From Solea solea (taxonomy: Eukaryota > Chordata > Actinopteri > Pleuronectiformes > Soleidae), in contig NC_081154.1 in the NCBI RefSeq assembly GCF_958295425.1, forward strand, positions 5,677,139-5,741,138: a stretch of 64,000 nucleotides of DNA. The letters run 5' to 3'. Both the position numbers and the translations under genes were made by a program. Below are positions 1 to 10,861 of this stretch, one piece after another. The first letter of the stretch is position 1. The number at the start of each line of letters is the position of its first letter. The notes beneath the pieces are model-generated. The model saw only the letters and a list, made by a program, of their open reading frames with translations, had not been told where the DNA came from and made no database searches.

Positions 1-1283
1 CCTGGCCTGTCTGTCCCACTTCTCAGTGGGTATGAGAGGACATGAGCCAGATTGCCTGCGATTGCCCGAACAGTTTCACAGCCAACCAGGCAAAACACTT
101 GTGGGTGTCAGTCATAAAGGCACAAACAAAAGTCCCATCTTAAGCCTGTCAGACTGGACTTCATTCTTGGGTGTCTGTTGTTAGGTGTCAACTGTCTGAC
201 ATGTCTGCTCTTGGTTTTCAAAGCTGTTATATAAATATTTCTCTTTGTGCAAGTACATACAGGCCAAAGCCATAAAATATAGTCTTTTGTGGATGACATT
301 TCAGTCTCACGCTGTGAATATTCTGGCTTATTGTCTTTCCACATTCTCAGAAATCTGACAGCTGGGAGGAGAAGTTCCAAAAAAATGTGTGGAGCGACAC
401 TCGCAGACATCTGTGTTTCCACGTACAGTACCTCTCGGACAAAATATCGGGACTTTTATGACTGAAAGTCAAACTGAGAAAGAGGCTTGTTTGGTGTGAG
501 AGGGTTCAGGCCCATGTGAGGCCTTATTCTGGGAGAGGCGTGAGTGAGAGACAGTAAAAGACAAATGCTCCCACACACAGTGTCTCTGCTCACAACATGA
601 TATTCCCACACAGCTCAGCAAGAAAGTCCATCTCCCTCTCTCTAACACAAACCAGGGACTTTTCCCCAGTAAAATAAAAGGAGGGCACTACATATCTACC
701 ATGCACTTGGAAGAAGAATTAATGAATTTTGTGAATATTTATTGATCATCAAAGGAGAACAACGGAGCTTAGCTTAACCACTGTTTTACTTTGCTGGAAT
801 GTGTCCAGCGCGAAGACCATTTTTGCAGAAAAGAGCACGTGTTGCCATCTAAAGTTAGTCAGCTAACACGTGCCAGGTTAGCATGTGATTGATTATCAGG
901 GGAGTAAGGTGCAGTCACCAGAGAGGCAGGCTGTTACTTTATGAAATACAACATGACAGGAATAGACCGGCTTAAATATGGTACCTTCGTGGTGTATGTG
1001 GACTTGTGCTGGTGTTTCAGTTTGTGTGTGTCCACACACATACACACATTATTTTCAGGGAAAAATTGCATTTTAACACATGGTGCAGTGTAACTTAAAT
1101 GGGTCAGAAAGTTCTATGGACACCTCAAGCTCTCGTCTGTTTTCATCCTGGCTACATCTACAGCTGGGATGGTGTCATTTCCATGCTGCATGAAATGGGG
1201 GCATTTTTCAATCCCGTCAGCCAAGAAGCCTGTAGATTTGTTGCAACTGCTATTTCCAGTTAGGCCGCAAATCGGTTTGGGTA
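1..1283. other. Noncoding flank, nothing recognised
   Basis: No supported gene. Reading frames are short and lack splice or domain support. Around 840-900 there are short motifs like those in fish Tc/MITE relics, too degenerate to classify. It may be intron or upstream flank of the plus-strand gene at 4.6 kb. Confidence 0.4.
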
Positions 1284-1720
1284 TCATTACATGTCATTTA
1301 GCAGATGCTTTTATCCAAAGCGACTCACAATAAGTGCATTTCAACATTTGGGTACAAACAAGAGCTAGAAGTAAGTAAGTGCTTCAAGTAAGCCAGAATA
1401 TAAAGTGCTACTCATAAGTGCGATGTGCAAGTGCGTCATTGTCGTCGTCTTAGTCGAGGTAGAGTCGAAAGAGATGTGTTTTTAGTCGGCGGCAGAAGAT
1501 GTGGAGGCTTTGTGCTGTCCGGATGTCAATGGGGAGCTCGTTCCACCTTTTGGGAGCCAGGACAGCAAACAGTCGTGAGTTCGGTGAATGACTCTGCGAT
1601 CCTCTCAGTGAGGCGGCACCAAGCCCATTTGCTGATGCAGAGTGGAGTGGGCAGGATGGGGTGTAGGGTTTGAATATCATGGTTAAAGCGTCCACTTTTA
1701 GACACAACTATACTAAGCAT
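1284..1720 (-). mobile_element. 3' end of an L2-type LINE (5'-truncated)
   Basis: On the minus strand, 1707-1450 encodes the typical end of a fish L2/Rex-like LINE reverse transcriptase ORF, including residues RWNELPIDIRTAQSL followed by LKTHLF. It is followed at about 1330-1284 by the classic L2 3' tail, the complement of TTTAGCAGATGCTTTTATCC and CCAAAGCGACT. The copy is 5'-truncated and keeps only the last part of the polymerase ORF plus the 3' UTR. The element type is recognised from memory of fish repeats; strand and tail are seen directly. Confidence 0.8.
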
Positions 1721-3350
1721 AGAAAGTTATTGGTAACCAAACAATTGGGCCCTACTCTCAGTTGGGTACCAATGGTGCCCTTGCTCATATTAACATATTT
1801 AAACCTAATCCAAACACCACTTCCTCCATTATAGGAATGCACAGGGTCATGCTTCACATTGTGACCTCATCCACCGACTTCCCACAACTCACCAAGGGTA
1901 ACAAGTCAACAACAAAAAATTGCTCTCCCCATTTTAAACTCAATCTCACAGCAACAACAGCTGCATTGCTCCTAAGACTAGATGACCCGGTCACACATGT
2001 TCACACGTCCTTGTAAACAGAGCTTAACCAACGATTACCCCAGCACTGCAAAAGTCATACCAGCCATGGAGCGTCACGGACCGTCACGCCATTTTAGATA
2101 CGTGTGATGCAATGGTTCTCAATCAGAATGCTTGTTTCCTGTGGTGACAGAGGCAAAATGAGTCAGCAGCTAAATGTACGCCAATGACTCCCTTGCACGG
2201 CGGCCTTTTTGACATGTTTTAGCCGGAAAAATACAGGTGATGGCCCTATTCAGTTCATATGTGGGTCAAGACAGGGTGAAGCTATATGGAACTCAGCCAT
2301 CCTTAATTTGATTATTTACATCTGTGATTTGATTTTCTGACTGTGACCTGCCGTGCAAAGGGTCCATGTGTGTCATGTGGTAGTGGAAACCACTCATCTG
2401 CACCCTCTCTTCCATGATATCGACTGATCAGTTCCTCATCATTAATAACAAGTGGGTCCACTCTCATCAAAGGTGCCTAACACTGAGGAGAAGGTTCCTT
2501 GTGGAAACCTATCAGCCCTCACTGCTTGGATACAAAAATAACCAATGACAGTTTCCATTTCATCCTGCTAGTCTGCCCAGCCCTGCCACTCGACACCTTC
2601 TGGTTATTCCAATGTGAGTGAGCGAGCGACCCACGTCCTGTGTTGCTGCTCAGTTTTGGCCACACCGACTTGTGCATCTATTTTGGTATCTTCTGAACTG
2701 GCTGTCAGGAGACCGGCCACATCAGTGCACTTAAACATGGAGCCGAGGACTTGACTCACTTTGGTGAGTTTTCTTTGTTTAATTCGACTTCAACAGAATG
2801 TTTTGTTAATAATGAACGAGGGCGACTAACTAGACTGTCCATTCTCAGCAGGTGGCACTGCATTGGATACTTGGATTCTCCCCTGAGGATTTATTTGATA
2901 CCAGAGTCAAGTTGGGACGGTTACACTCATAATGAAAGACCTATCACCAAGGTGAGGGAGCAGTGCGATTATTCAGATGTTTACAAAGATATTGGAGCCA
3001 AGAGGTGACAGAATATTTGATAGTTTTTTGCTAAATGTTCGAATAGACAAATCAAAAAATATTATTAAACACAAATATTTACATTTACTGTAAACTGATT
3101 GACAAATCTTTGAGGATACGTACTCGGCCTTTATACTGTATAGTAACTGGGATACTTCATTCCATGGGTATAAATACACAAGCAGATGCAGGGAAAGTAC
3201 CGTGGTTGCTAACTGATCTGTGGTTATAAGAAGTGGAAGATTGTTGGCGACCGGGGTCTATTAGAAAGCCAAAAGCATTTTGTAAGTTAGCTGCAAGATA
3301 CAGTAAAGTCACTTAGTTCTAGTAATTTAACCTGTGCTGTTCAGCTTGCC
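1721..3350. other. Noncoding, no recognised feature
   Basis: No gene, RNA or clear repeat is recognisable. ORFs here are 60-85 codons with no domain signature. Possibly upstream region of the cefip-like gene. Confidence 0.4.
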
Positions 3351-3353
3351 TAG

Positions 3354-3416
3354 TAACAATAATAATAATGATAATAATAATAACAACAATAATAATAATA
3401 ATAAAGATAATGATAA
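3354..3416. repeat. (AAT)n microsatellite
   Basis: Imperfect AAT/ATA trinucleotide run. Shorter AAT-rich echoes follow at about 3540-3610, so the whole 3.35-3.61 kb stretch is trinucleotide-rich. Confidence 0.9.
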
Positions 3417-3749
3417 GTGCAACTGATCAGAGCTGAAAGACTAAAAGAGAGTTGGGGAATGTTTTTTGGAAAGCCAAAACATTAAGTAAGAAAGATGCAG
3501 TGCATTTATTTATTTTGTTTGTTGGTTGTCAGGTTGTTATGATAATAACAATAATAATGATTAGTTGTTGCTAACCGGTTTGTATAGCAGCAATATAATA
3601 ATAATAATGTCTTTTTCTGCAGTTAGTTTTTCTTCCACAGTTCCACACATCTGATCATTTCTAGTAGACTGCCTGTCACTGTCTTGAACAAACTATATTA
3701 AAATCATCACAATTTAAAGGTGCATATTCAATCAAAAATGCCATTAATT

Positions 3750-3904
3750 TGTATAACGTCTATATTTATATTTGCCTCAGTCAATCGCATCTGCTTATAA
3801 GGAGAGTCGTGGTTGTGTGGAAAGTTGAAGAGTTGAGTTATATGCCAGTGGCTATGCTCCCAGGTCAGGGCATATAAATGGGTTAATGAGCTATTCCTGG
3901 ACCT
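3750..3904 (+). promoter_or_regulatory. Candidate TATA promoter of the cefip-like gene
   Basis: A good TATA box (TATAAAT, 3873-3879) lies upstream of a splice donor at 3955 and the large coding exon at 4473. About 70 bp upstream is a CArG-like SRF box (GCTTATAAGG, 3793-3802, one mismatch from CC(A/T)6GG), overlapping an E-box (CATCTG, 3788-3793). An AT run at about 3760 resembles a MEF2 site. SRF, MEF2 and E-box sites are typical of striated-muscle promoters, which fits a CEFIP homologue. Motifs are seen; promoter function is inferred. Confidence 0.45.
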
Positions 3905-3954
3905 CACCCAGATATCTAAAGAAAGCTACAGTAGCTACAGCAGCTGCTGTTGAG
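3905..3954 (+). other. Candidate 5' noncoding first exon (cefip-like)
   Basis: The predicted start is about 30 bp after the TATA box at 3873. The stretch ends in a plausible donor, GAG|GTACAC (GT at 3955-3956). Joined to the acceptor AG at 4471-4472, it would give a short 5' UTR exon with a 516-bp intron. It contains an E-box, CAGCTG (3941-3946). The start coordinate is approximate and there is no transcript support. Confidence 0.35.
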
Positions 3955-4472
3955 GTACACTGTGATGAATCACTTACATTCCCTGTCCTCTGTTGTGTTA
4001 ACCCTTAAGCATGAATATTGTTCTACAGTTTGGTAGAGCAAGTTAAAATAAACTTAACACGATGGTGTGATTGCATTACCGATGTGTAATGTGAGCCCTC
4101 CTTTGGAAATGCACAACATATGAATAGAGGAAATGGCCAACATTTTTCCTATAAACAGAGTATGGGTATAGTTCTCATGGCGACAAAAACGATCCCCTTT
4201 GCTCACACACCACACTGTGTTAAAAATAGACAGGAGCATGGTATGAAGTGTTTGTCTGTTGCCTGCATAGTGACAGCATGGCTGAAGCCGACACATGTCG
4301 TGTAGGTAAAGGTCATCAGTGCAACTACTGGTTGTTTATTTTTAGTAATCACGTCAATAAAACGGCGCTTTTGCACGTCATTAAACTAGTGATATGTTTA
4401 TATAATCACCACTTTTATAGTGCCATTCCAGAACTCTTCAATATTGATACCACTTGTTTTTATTTCTTTTAG

Positions 4473-4597
4473 GACGTCCAGACATCCCACCACTTCCCTG
4501 ATCAACCTGAGCTGGGAGAACTGATCTACAGAGCGACAGCAGCAGCAACAGAGGAGGCAAGACTGGTGATGTGCAAGACAAGACACATGTTGACATC
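4473..4597 (+). other. 5' UTR part of the large cefip-like exon
   Basis: The acceptor is a pyrimidine-rich tract followed by TTTTAG, with AG at 4471-4472. In the frame of the large ORF a TGA at 4499-4501 closes this stretch, so translation must begin downstream inside this exon. An out-of-frame ATG at 4569 opens a 10-codon uORF that ends at a TGA overlapping the true start. Confidence 0.55.
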
Positions 4598-7500
4598 ATG
4601 AGCTGTGTGGAAAAGCGTCACATGAGCCATCGGATGGGGAGCATGCTCCACCATCGCTTCCCCAATGGCTTCACTGACTTGTTCATGGATGAGACTGATC
4701 GGGAGGTGAGCACGCTAACGGATCGAGCCTTCCGAAGTCTCTGCATTGGAGATGATGCAGTCTATAATGATGAGTTCTTGTATGGATACTCACCTTTCAG
4801 TTGCCACAAACCTATAGTGGGGGAGCCTCTGAAAAACACTCAACACAAGGAATCTAAAAAGCAAGGACGTAATAAAAACGACAAAAATGATGCCCAGCCA
4901 TGGAAAAAGCAGCAACAAAAGAACCTATCCAACATGTCAAATTTCCTGAAGGTATTAAGTGCCACAGAGAAAAGCTGTGAGGGGATGCTAATCAAAAATG
5001 GAGATATGACAGACTCTAATGGGGAGTCATGGGATAAGTCGGCACTTAGAAGCATCCAAAGAGAGTTATCAGAATTCTCCTCGGATTATCACGCTAATTT
5101 GAGAGATGGACATTACAAGAACCATTATTCGTCAAACAAAACAGGCAAAGATGCTGCCCTTCCCTCAGGGAAATCCTCAAAGATCAAAAATGGGAAAACT
5201 ACTGTGAAACTAAAGAAACTCAACATCAAGAACTTTTTCCTCCACAGTGAGTTTAGCCCTTTCCAAACGTGGAGAGACTTTAATCGTTTTTCCTTTGGCC
5301 AAGACAAGACTGTAACTTCTATTCTTCCCACAGACAGTGTCCCTAAATGGTTCGACTTGCCATTTTACAAGGAGCTGACAGATGCACACAGAAAAGAGAC
5401 TCTGCACACAGTGGAGTCCCAGTTGTGCCAAAAAGCAGCAGTTGAGCCTCCGCCTCCTATTGCTCCCAAACCCCTACCTCCCCCTCCTCCACCAAAAGTT
5501 CTGCCAAAGCCCTCGGCCACTCCAGCAGAGAAAAGGTGTTCATCAGATGTAGGAGATGGGATCGCTGCCCCCTGGAGGCGCAACAGATCCAGGGCAACAA
5601 GTGCTGTTCTGGTAAATCAGCCTGGTATACCAAGTCAGGACAATATTGCAAAGGCACTGGAAGAAAGTTTTTCACTAGTCAAAAAGGAAGCTAAGTCTGT
5701 GGAGGTGAAAGCTATTGAAGAAGTCAGCTCTTTAGCCTCTACTCCATTCAGTATCTGTCAGCTCCTGACTCCCCTCATTCCCTCCAGACAAGCAACAGAC
5801 ACGTCAGAAATCCTCCAAGCAGTCCTCTCGCCCTCAGCCCTGGACCTTCCACTTAGGCCACACTCTGAGGCCAAGCTGACCCCTGAACCTCCAGTCAAAC
5901 GGGACGGCTACAAATCACTTGCCTCTAGCATACTCTTCAACATCAAAGACAACAGGAAAAGGGTTAAAAGCCGCTACAGCCCACCTAAATTTAAAACCTT
6001 AGAGCCGCCTGAGACTGGCATCCATTCTCTACAATCAGATCATGTGAAACATTCACAAGCTGACTCTGAGGGCAATGCATCTGGTTTCAGCACTCCTGTA
6101 ATTTTAAGAGATGGACAGTCTGTCTGCAGTCCTATCTTGGAACTTGCAGACACCCCAACTGTTAGTCTTACAAAGCATGATACTGACAGGCCTCTGTCCA
6201 ATGATTATTTGTTATCACATCTACTACAATCCAAAAAGGAGGTGGCAGGTAGTGCCGTTTTCAGTGAGGAGAATCCAATATCCCCTCTTATACACCCAAA
6301 AAAGAACAAGAGCCCCAAGGCTAAAAAGCAAAACTATCCTTCTCTGAATTTGTACAGAAAAGCCAGCCCTGATGAGAGTGATATGAGATATCTTCAAGTC
6401 CCTCCAAGCTGTGGTGTTCCTCCACACGTAGACCAATCCAGTGAGACAAATGAGCTTTCACCACTCATGCTAAACAAACAACTTTCCCCAATGACATTGC
6501 CAACAAACACAGGGCTTTCACTAAACACTTCAAACGCCAACAAAGATCACACACCCATAATTTCCCCCCATGCAATTGAGAATGAGAAGTTGTCATCAAA
6601 GGTATTGGTAGGGAAAACTCTCTCAAACGTACCAGAGAAAGCAAAACCGGTGGTTAAAAGCACAAAAGAAAAGGAGTTTGAAGCACAGCCTGTTTCTAAG
6701 GAAAAAGAATTGAGTGGCCAAACCATGAGTACGATGGATGTGATCAGAGCAGCGAGAGAGGCAATCAATGCAACAAAAAATAAATCTGCAGCGCCACCAG
6801 AGAGCACCAACAAACAGATGATAGTCATAGAAGAAACACAGGAGAAAGAAGTAAATGAGAGGGTTAGCTATTCAAAAGAAAAGGTTAACAGCAAAAACGA
6901 GATAAGAGCGCCAGACAACAAGGTTTTATTTAAAAGTAGAAATGAGTCAACTAGTGCGTCACCAGTTGGCAAAAACATTTATGACAAGAAAGAGCCTCCG
7001 CCAGTTCCAAATAGACATTTTTCAAAATCTGATATTGAATTTGCTTTTGAAAAACATCAAACACACACAGCTGACAAACCCACTAATTGTGATTCCGCTG
7101 TTTCACCGTCAAAAGAAGACGAATCTGTCTCAAAACAAGGGAAGGTCAAACATATTTTCTCAGCCAGACAGAACAATTACATAAAAAATCAAAGATGTGC
7201 AGCAACCGATGACGAGCAAGCAGAGAAACAGGATGAACGGGAACTGAATGTGAACACAAGAGCGGAGATGGACGAGAAAAAGTCAATGAGAGAAATAAGA
7301 GATAGTGAGCATATTATTAATGATTTGAATGCTTTGAAAGAACTGCAGAGAGCAAAGCTTGGTGACCGCATTCTTGAGAATGCAAAGAAAAAATTGGGCG
7401 TCAATAATATCGATGAGGAGGCCAGGGCTAAGAACGATTTGATCTCGCGGGAGCTGCGAAATATAAAGAAGGGCATGCTTTCAATGAGAGGAAACACATC

Positions 7501-10500
7501 AGCTAAGAGAGACATATTTGCCAAGAAAGAGAAGGAGCAAAGGTTGCAGGAGGCAGTCACAAAGGCAGAGGGTAATATCACGGTAAACAAAGCACTTCTA
7601 AACGTCAATTACGACAAGGCCAAAATGGCACTTGAAGAAATAATTTCAGAGAGGCAGAAGAAAATGACTACATCCGCGGAAGACGAAAATAGAACGTTTG
7701 AAGAGAGCGCTGGTGATGAAAGTTATGTCACAAGGGCACAAAAATGTAAAAAAGCGATGGACGACTCGCTGATGGAGATGAAGGAAAAACAAAATGGCAG
7801 CACTTCCACACTGAAAGAAAATGAGCTAAAAGACAGGTTAAGTGATCTGAAAGACCACAACTACATGAGGCAGATTCTTGCACAAACTGAACCTAGACTT
7901 GGTGAGACTCACAGACTTGGTGGAAGAATTCCTTTACCAGGCATGGACAGAGTTGACGATCTCCTTAAATCTAAACCTAAACATGTTAATAACAAACAAC
8001 CGGATGATCCCAACTATGAATTAGAGGAGATGAATTTCAGACATGTGGCAAGACAGGTGTCTGAAGACAGTGGCAATAGTCTGATTAATGAAATCGGACA
8101 GTTAGATGCTACTCCAGTTCCTCCTAGGCGCAAAAAAGGAGGCAACAGAATGGATGACAGTGGTAATAAGGAAATAAATACTTTAAATGATGCAGCAGAT
8201 GAAGATGTCTTCAACAAAGCAGGGCGATATGAAAATGGTGAGACTGGCCTGAGTAAGATTAGTGCAGCAGGTTCAGTAAAACAAGAAATAGATAGTGATC
8301 TGTTAACAAAAGAGGCTCAAACTATCTCTGATAAAGACATGTGCAGCGTGGAAAATAATGCCGTAAAATATGAGCCCATCTTATCTGAAAATAGCTTGCA
8401 CTTATCACTGAGGTTCAGAGGAGATGAAAGTGAGGCAAATAACTTGCAGACAGATTTTAGCCCCACAAGGGAAACTACATTTGAAGGCATCAAAACACAG
8501 GAAATGCGCAAGATAAAGCGAAAAGCCCCTTTAAAACCAGACCATTTAATCACGCCAGATGACACAATAGCTAAAACTGTCGCAGCAGAAGTCGAAGCCG
8601 ACAAAATAAACAAACTTCCAGAGGAAGTAAATGTGGATACAGAAGCTCTCAGTGAAACGCCCAGAAGCATAATCTCACCCATACTAATGGTAAATGGTAT
8701 TAGCATCAATCAGAGCCCACCTGATCAAGGCAGCTTGTCCTCAAAGTCGTCCTACTTCTCCGTGGACAGTGCCCTGCACAGAAATGCTGAGACGGAGTCA
8801 AATGTTTACCATTCGCTGGAGACCTTGATTGGAGAGGTGGAAGGGGATGAAGGCATGCAGAGCATGTCACCTAACATCAAAATCGATTCAGACAGGACTG
8901 AAGGGGAATATTATTCTCTAAGTGATCATGAAGGTGAGCCAGAGTTCCGAAAGCGATCGATAACATCGCCTCAAAAAGAGCCAGAAGTACCAAAGAATGA
9001 CATCAAGGACAGAGGATATACTTCTCCAGACCAAAGCTCTGGTCATTATGAAAACAGTCAGACACCACTGTCACCCACTAACAGCTTCTCACCAAGTTCG
9101 GGGATCCCTTCCTTGTTTAAAATCAAAGACAACACTGCAAATGTTAAAATGAAGAAGACTGTCCAACCATGGCCTCTAAGATCAAGTCTGGCTGTTTCAC
9201 AGAGGGAAGAAGACGAGTTACATCAAGCAAAGAGAAATCCAGTGCTCCCACAGGCTATAGAAGCTGTTGCCAGTTTAAGTCCTAATGAAAACTCTAAACC
9301 TAAGGAGATCCCAACCAACAAATTACCTCCTCCTTTGCCCACACCTTCAAAGATACAAAATGAAAAGCCAAAGAATCTCCAAGCTGGTCAATTCCTCACT
9401 GTTCCACAGGAAGAAGACAGATTTTCTGGAGTGAGTCCATCATCTGAAGGTGTGGAAAGCTTAACAACCAGCACAGCTGACACAGCAGTAGAGGTGGGAA
9501 TTAGTACAGGTCTTTTGGTAGAGCCTGAAGTGTCCAAGGTTCCCAGTGAATGCTCAGGATCCAACTACAGTGGAAATGACAGTCAACCCGGGCTACCCAA
9601 AGCACCGGCTGTCTTACCCAAATCTGAAAAGGCTGTTCTCAAAGCCATCAAGCTGACAAATAGAAGAATGAAAAAGGAAGAGGCTCAGAAATCCGACCAA
9701 AAGTCGTCTCACAGCAGCAGCAAACACAGAGCAGAGAGACACAAGGGTGACAAGTCGGAGCAGAAGAGCAGCAGCAGTGGCGGAAGTAGGACTAGCAAGA
9801 GCAGTGAGAAGAAACACAGAGAAACATCGGAGGATGGTCACCGTCATCGTGGCACAGCCATTAACAACACAGCTGAGCAAATTCGCCAAGAAAGAAGAAG
9901 CCACAAGGGGGAAAACCGCCATCAAGACAGAACAGAGATGAACCAAAACACTCCAAGACAGAGCCTCGACAGCAGTAACATGGGCAGAGATCAGGTTGTG
10001 TCAGCAGAAAGACAAGGTCGCACAAGCGACAGACACATTCGAGATAAGTCAAGACATTACAGCACTGATAGGGTCATCAGTAACGTACCTGTGTACAAGG
10101 CTCAGGTCAGCGAGAACCCAGCATCAGACGGACCACTGAGCCGATCGCAAAGCATTGACAGATACCTGGGAGATAGAGTTGAACGCAGGTTCAGTGCCGA
10201 TATGTCCGCCAACGAGAGGTTTGATCCAAGGTCCCAGCGCATCGAGAAATCCATCATAGATGGTCTGCACCAGAGAGGCCGAGCCAGAGTCAAGGCCAGC
10301 AGAGACAACCCAGTGAGAAGGAGTCAAAGTATCGATGCGTATGGCACCGAAGTGACTCACCCTTCAACCCTGTCTCGCCAATCCAGCCACACCAGCCAGC
10401 TTTCACGCCAGTCCAGCATTGAGCACACCATCGTCACACAGTCGTTCCCGATGACCCAGCGGAAGCTCCTCCAGGATCCCGACTCTGGGCAATATTTTGT

Positions 10501-10861
10501 TGTAGATATGCCCATACAAGTCAAAACTAAGACCTTCTTTGATCCTGAAACGGGGAGCTACGTGCAGCTGCCAGTCCAGCCGCCTGATGGTGCTCTTCCT
10601 CAGCCGTCCCCCATAGAGGTCTTGACCCCACCTCTGGTTGTTTACCACAGCTTTGTACCAGTCCCTTTGTCCCCCATGGCTCAGAAAGCTACCATCAAAA
10701 CTGCCCATGTGGAGCCAGAGGATTTTGAGCAAAGACACCTGAAGAGGTCGAGGCAAATGCACTGTAAGGAGGGACGTCCTTATTTAGAGCCAGTCTTTGG
10801 TCAACATGACCACATATTAGGGGAGTTCATGGGCACTGAGGAGCTGGACTGTCCGAGCTGA
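4598..10861 (+). CDS. cefip: CEFIP (C10orf71)-like muscle Z-disc protein
   Basis: A 2087-aa protein read from one uninterrupted exon. Family match: the N-terminal motif DREVSTLTDRAFRSLCI (residues 34-50), an FLHSEFSPFQTW block near 214, PFSICQLLTPLIPS near 383, YKSLASSILFNIKDNRKRVK near 437, and a DUF4585-like domain at about 1950-2025 with two DPxxGxY repeats (LQDPDSGQYFVVD, FFDPETGSYVQLP). A proline-rich run lies at about 283-305, a charged, probably helical segment at about 870-1000, and two RSQSID motifs with SRQSS repeats near 1845-1935 (likely basophilic-kinase or 14-3-3-type sites). There is no signal peptide or membrane segment, and most of the chain looks disordered. The first in-frame ATG after the upstream stop is 4598. 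Mammalian CEFIP is a cardiac and skeletal Z-disc protein that binds FHL2 and modulates calcineurin signalling. This copy is clearly longer than the human protein (about 1435 aa). The DUF4585 relatives C4orf54 and PROB1 are less likely because the N-terminal motif is CEFIP-like. Confidence 0.88.
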   Translation: MSCVEKRHMSHRMGSMLHHRFPNGFTDLFMDETDREVSTLTDRAFRSLCIGDDAVYNDEFLYGYSPFSCHKPIVGEPLKNTQHKESKKQGRNKNDKNDAQPWKKQQQKNLSNMSNFLKVLSATEKSCEGMLIKNGDMTDSNGESWDKSALRSIQRELSEFSSDYHANLRDGHYKNHYSSNKTGKDAALPSGKSSKIKNGKTTVKLKKLNIKNFFLHSEFSPFQTWRDFNRFSFGQDKTVTSILPTDSVPKWFDLPFYKELTDAHRKETLHTVESQLCQKAAVEPPPPIAPKPLPPPPPPKVLPKPSATPAEKRCSSDVGDGIAAPWRRNRSRATSAVLVNQPGIPSQDNIAKALEESFSLVKKEAKSVEVKAIEEVSSLASTPFSICQLLTPLIPSRQATDTSEILQAVLSPSALDLPLRPHSEAKLTPEPPVKRDGYKSLASSILFNIKDNRKRVKSRYSPPKFKTLEPPETGIHSLQSDHVKHSQADSEGNASGFSTPVILRDGQSVCSPILELADTPTVSLTKHDTDRPLSNDYLLSHLLQSKKEVAGSAVFSEENPISPLIHPKKNKSPKAKKQNYPSLNLYRKASPDESDMRYLQVPPSCGVPPHVDQSSETNELSPLMLNKQLSPMTLPTNTGLSLNTSNANKDHTPIISPHAIENEKLSSKVLVGKTLSNVPEKAKPVVKSTKEKEFEAQPVSKEKELSGQTMSTMDVIRAAREAINATKNKSAAPPESTNKQMIVIEETQEKEVNERVSYSKEKVNSKNEIRAPDNKVLFKSRNESTSASPVGKNIYDKKEPPPVPNRHFSKSDIEFAFEKHQTHTADKPTNCDSAVSPSKEDESVSKQGKVKHIFSARQNNYIKNQRCAATDDEQAEKQDERELNVNTRAEMDEKKSMREIRDSEHIINDLNALKELQRAKLGDRILENAKKKLGVNNIDEEARAKNDLISRELRNIKKGMLSMRGNTSAKRDIFAKKEKEQRLQEAVTKAEGNITVNKALLNVNYDKAKMALEEIISERQKKMTTSAEDENRTFEESAGDESYVTRAQKCKKAMDDSLMEMKEKQNGSTSTLKENELKDRLSDLKDHNYMRQILAQTEPRLGETHRLGGRIPLPGMDRVDDLLKSKPKHVNNKQPDDPNYELEEMNFRHVARQVSEDSGNSLINEIGQLDATPVPPRRKKGGNRMDDSGNKEINTLNDAADEDVFNKAGRYENGETGLSKISAAGSVKQEIDSDLLTKEAQTISDKDMCSVENNAVKYEPILSENSLHLSLRFRGDESEANNLQTDFSPTRETTFEGIKTQEMRKIKRKAPLKPDHLITPDDTIAKTVAAEVEADKINKLPEEVNVDTEALSETPRSIISPILMVNGISINQSPPDQGSLSSKSSYFSVDSALHRNAETESNVYHSLETLIGEVEGDEGMQSMSPNIKIDSDRTEGEYYSLSDHEGEPEFRKRSITSPQKEPEVPKNDIKDRGYTSPDQSSGHYENSQTPLSPTNSFSPSSGIPSLFKIKDNTANVKMKKTVQPWPLRSSLAVSQREEDELHQAKRNPVLPQAIEAVASLSPNENSKPKEIPTNKLPPPLPTPSKIQNEKPKNLQAGQFLTVPQEEDRFSGVSPSSEGVESLTTSTADTAVEVGISTGLLVEPEVSKVPSECSGSNYSGNDSQPGLPKAPAVLPKSEKAVLKAIKLTNRRMKKEEAQKSDQKSSHSSSKHRAERHKGDKSEQKSSSSGGSRTSKSSEKKHRETSEDGHRHRGTAINNTAEQIRQERRSHKGENRHQDRTEMNQNTPRQSLDSSNMGRDQVVSAERQGRTSDRHIRDKSRHYSTDRVISNVPVYKAQVSENPASDGPLSRSQSIDRYLGDRVERRFSADMSANERFDPRSQRIEKSIIDGLHQRGRARVKASRDNPVRRSQSIDAYGTEVTHPSTLSRQSSHTSQLSRQSSIEHTIVTQSFPMTQRKLLQDPDSGQYFVVDMPIQVKTKTFFDPETGSYVQLPVQPPDGALPQPSPIEVLTPPLVVYHSFVPVPLSPMAQKATIKTAHVEPEDFEQRHLKRSRQMHCKEGRPYLEPVFGQHDHILGEFMGTEELDCPS

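Noticed and set aside
1450..1707. Possible small host gene on the minus strand
   Set aside because: It is the C-terminal end of a LINE polymerase directly followed by the L2 3' tail.
4571..4597. Upstream GTG-initiated extension of the cefip-like protein
   Set aside because: No ATG exists between the in-frame stop at 4499 and 4598; GTG starts are not expected for a vertebrate gene.
7189..7608. 139-codon minus-strand frame
   Set aside because: Antisense shadow of the cefip-like coding exon, with no domain or splice context.
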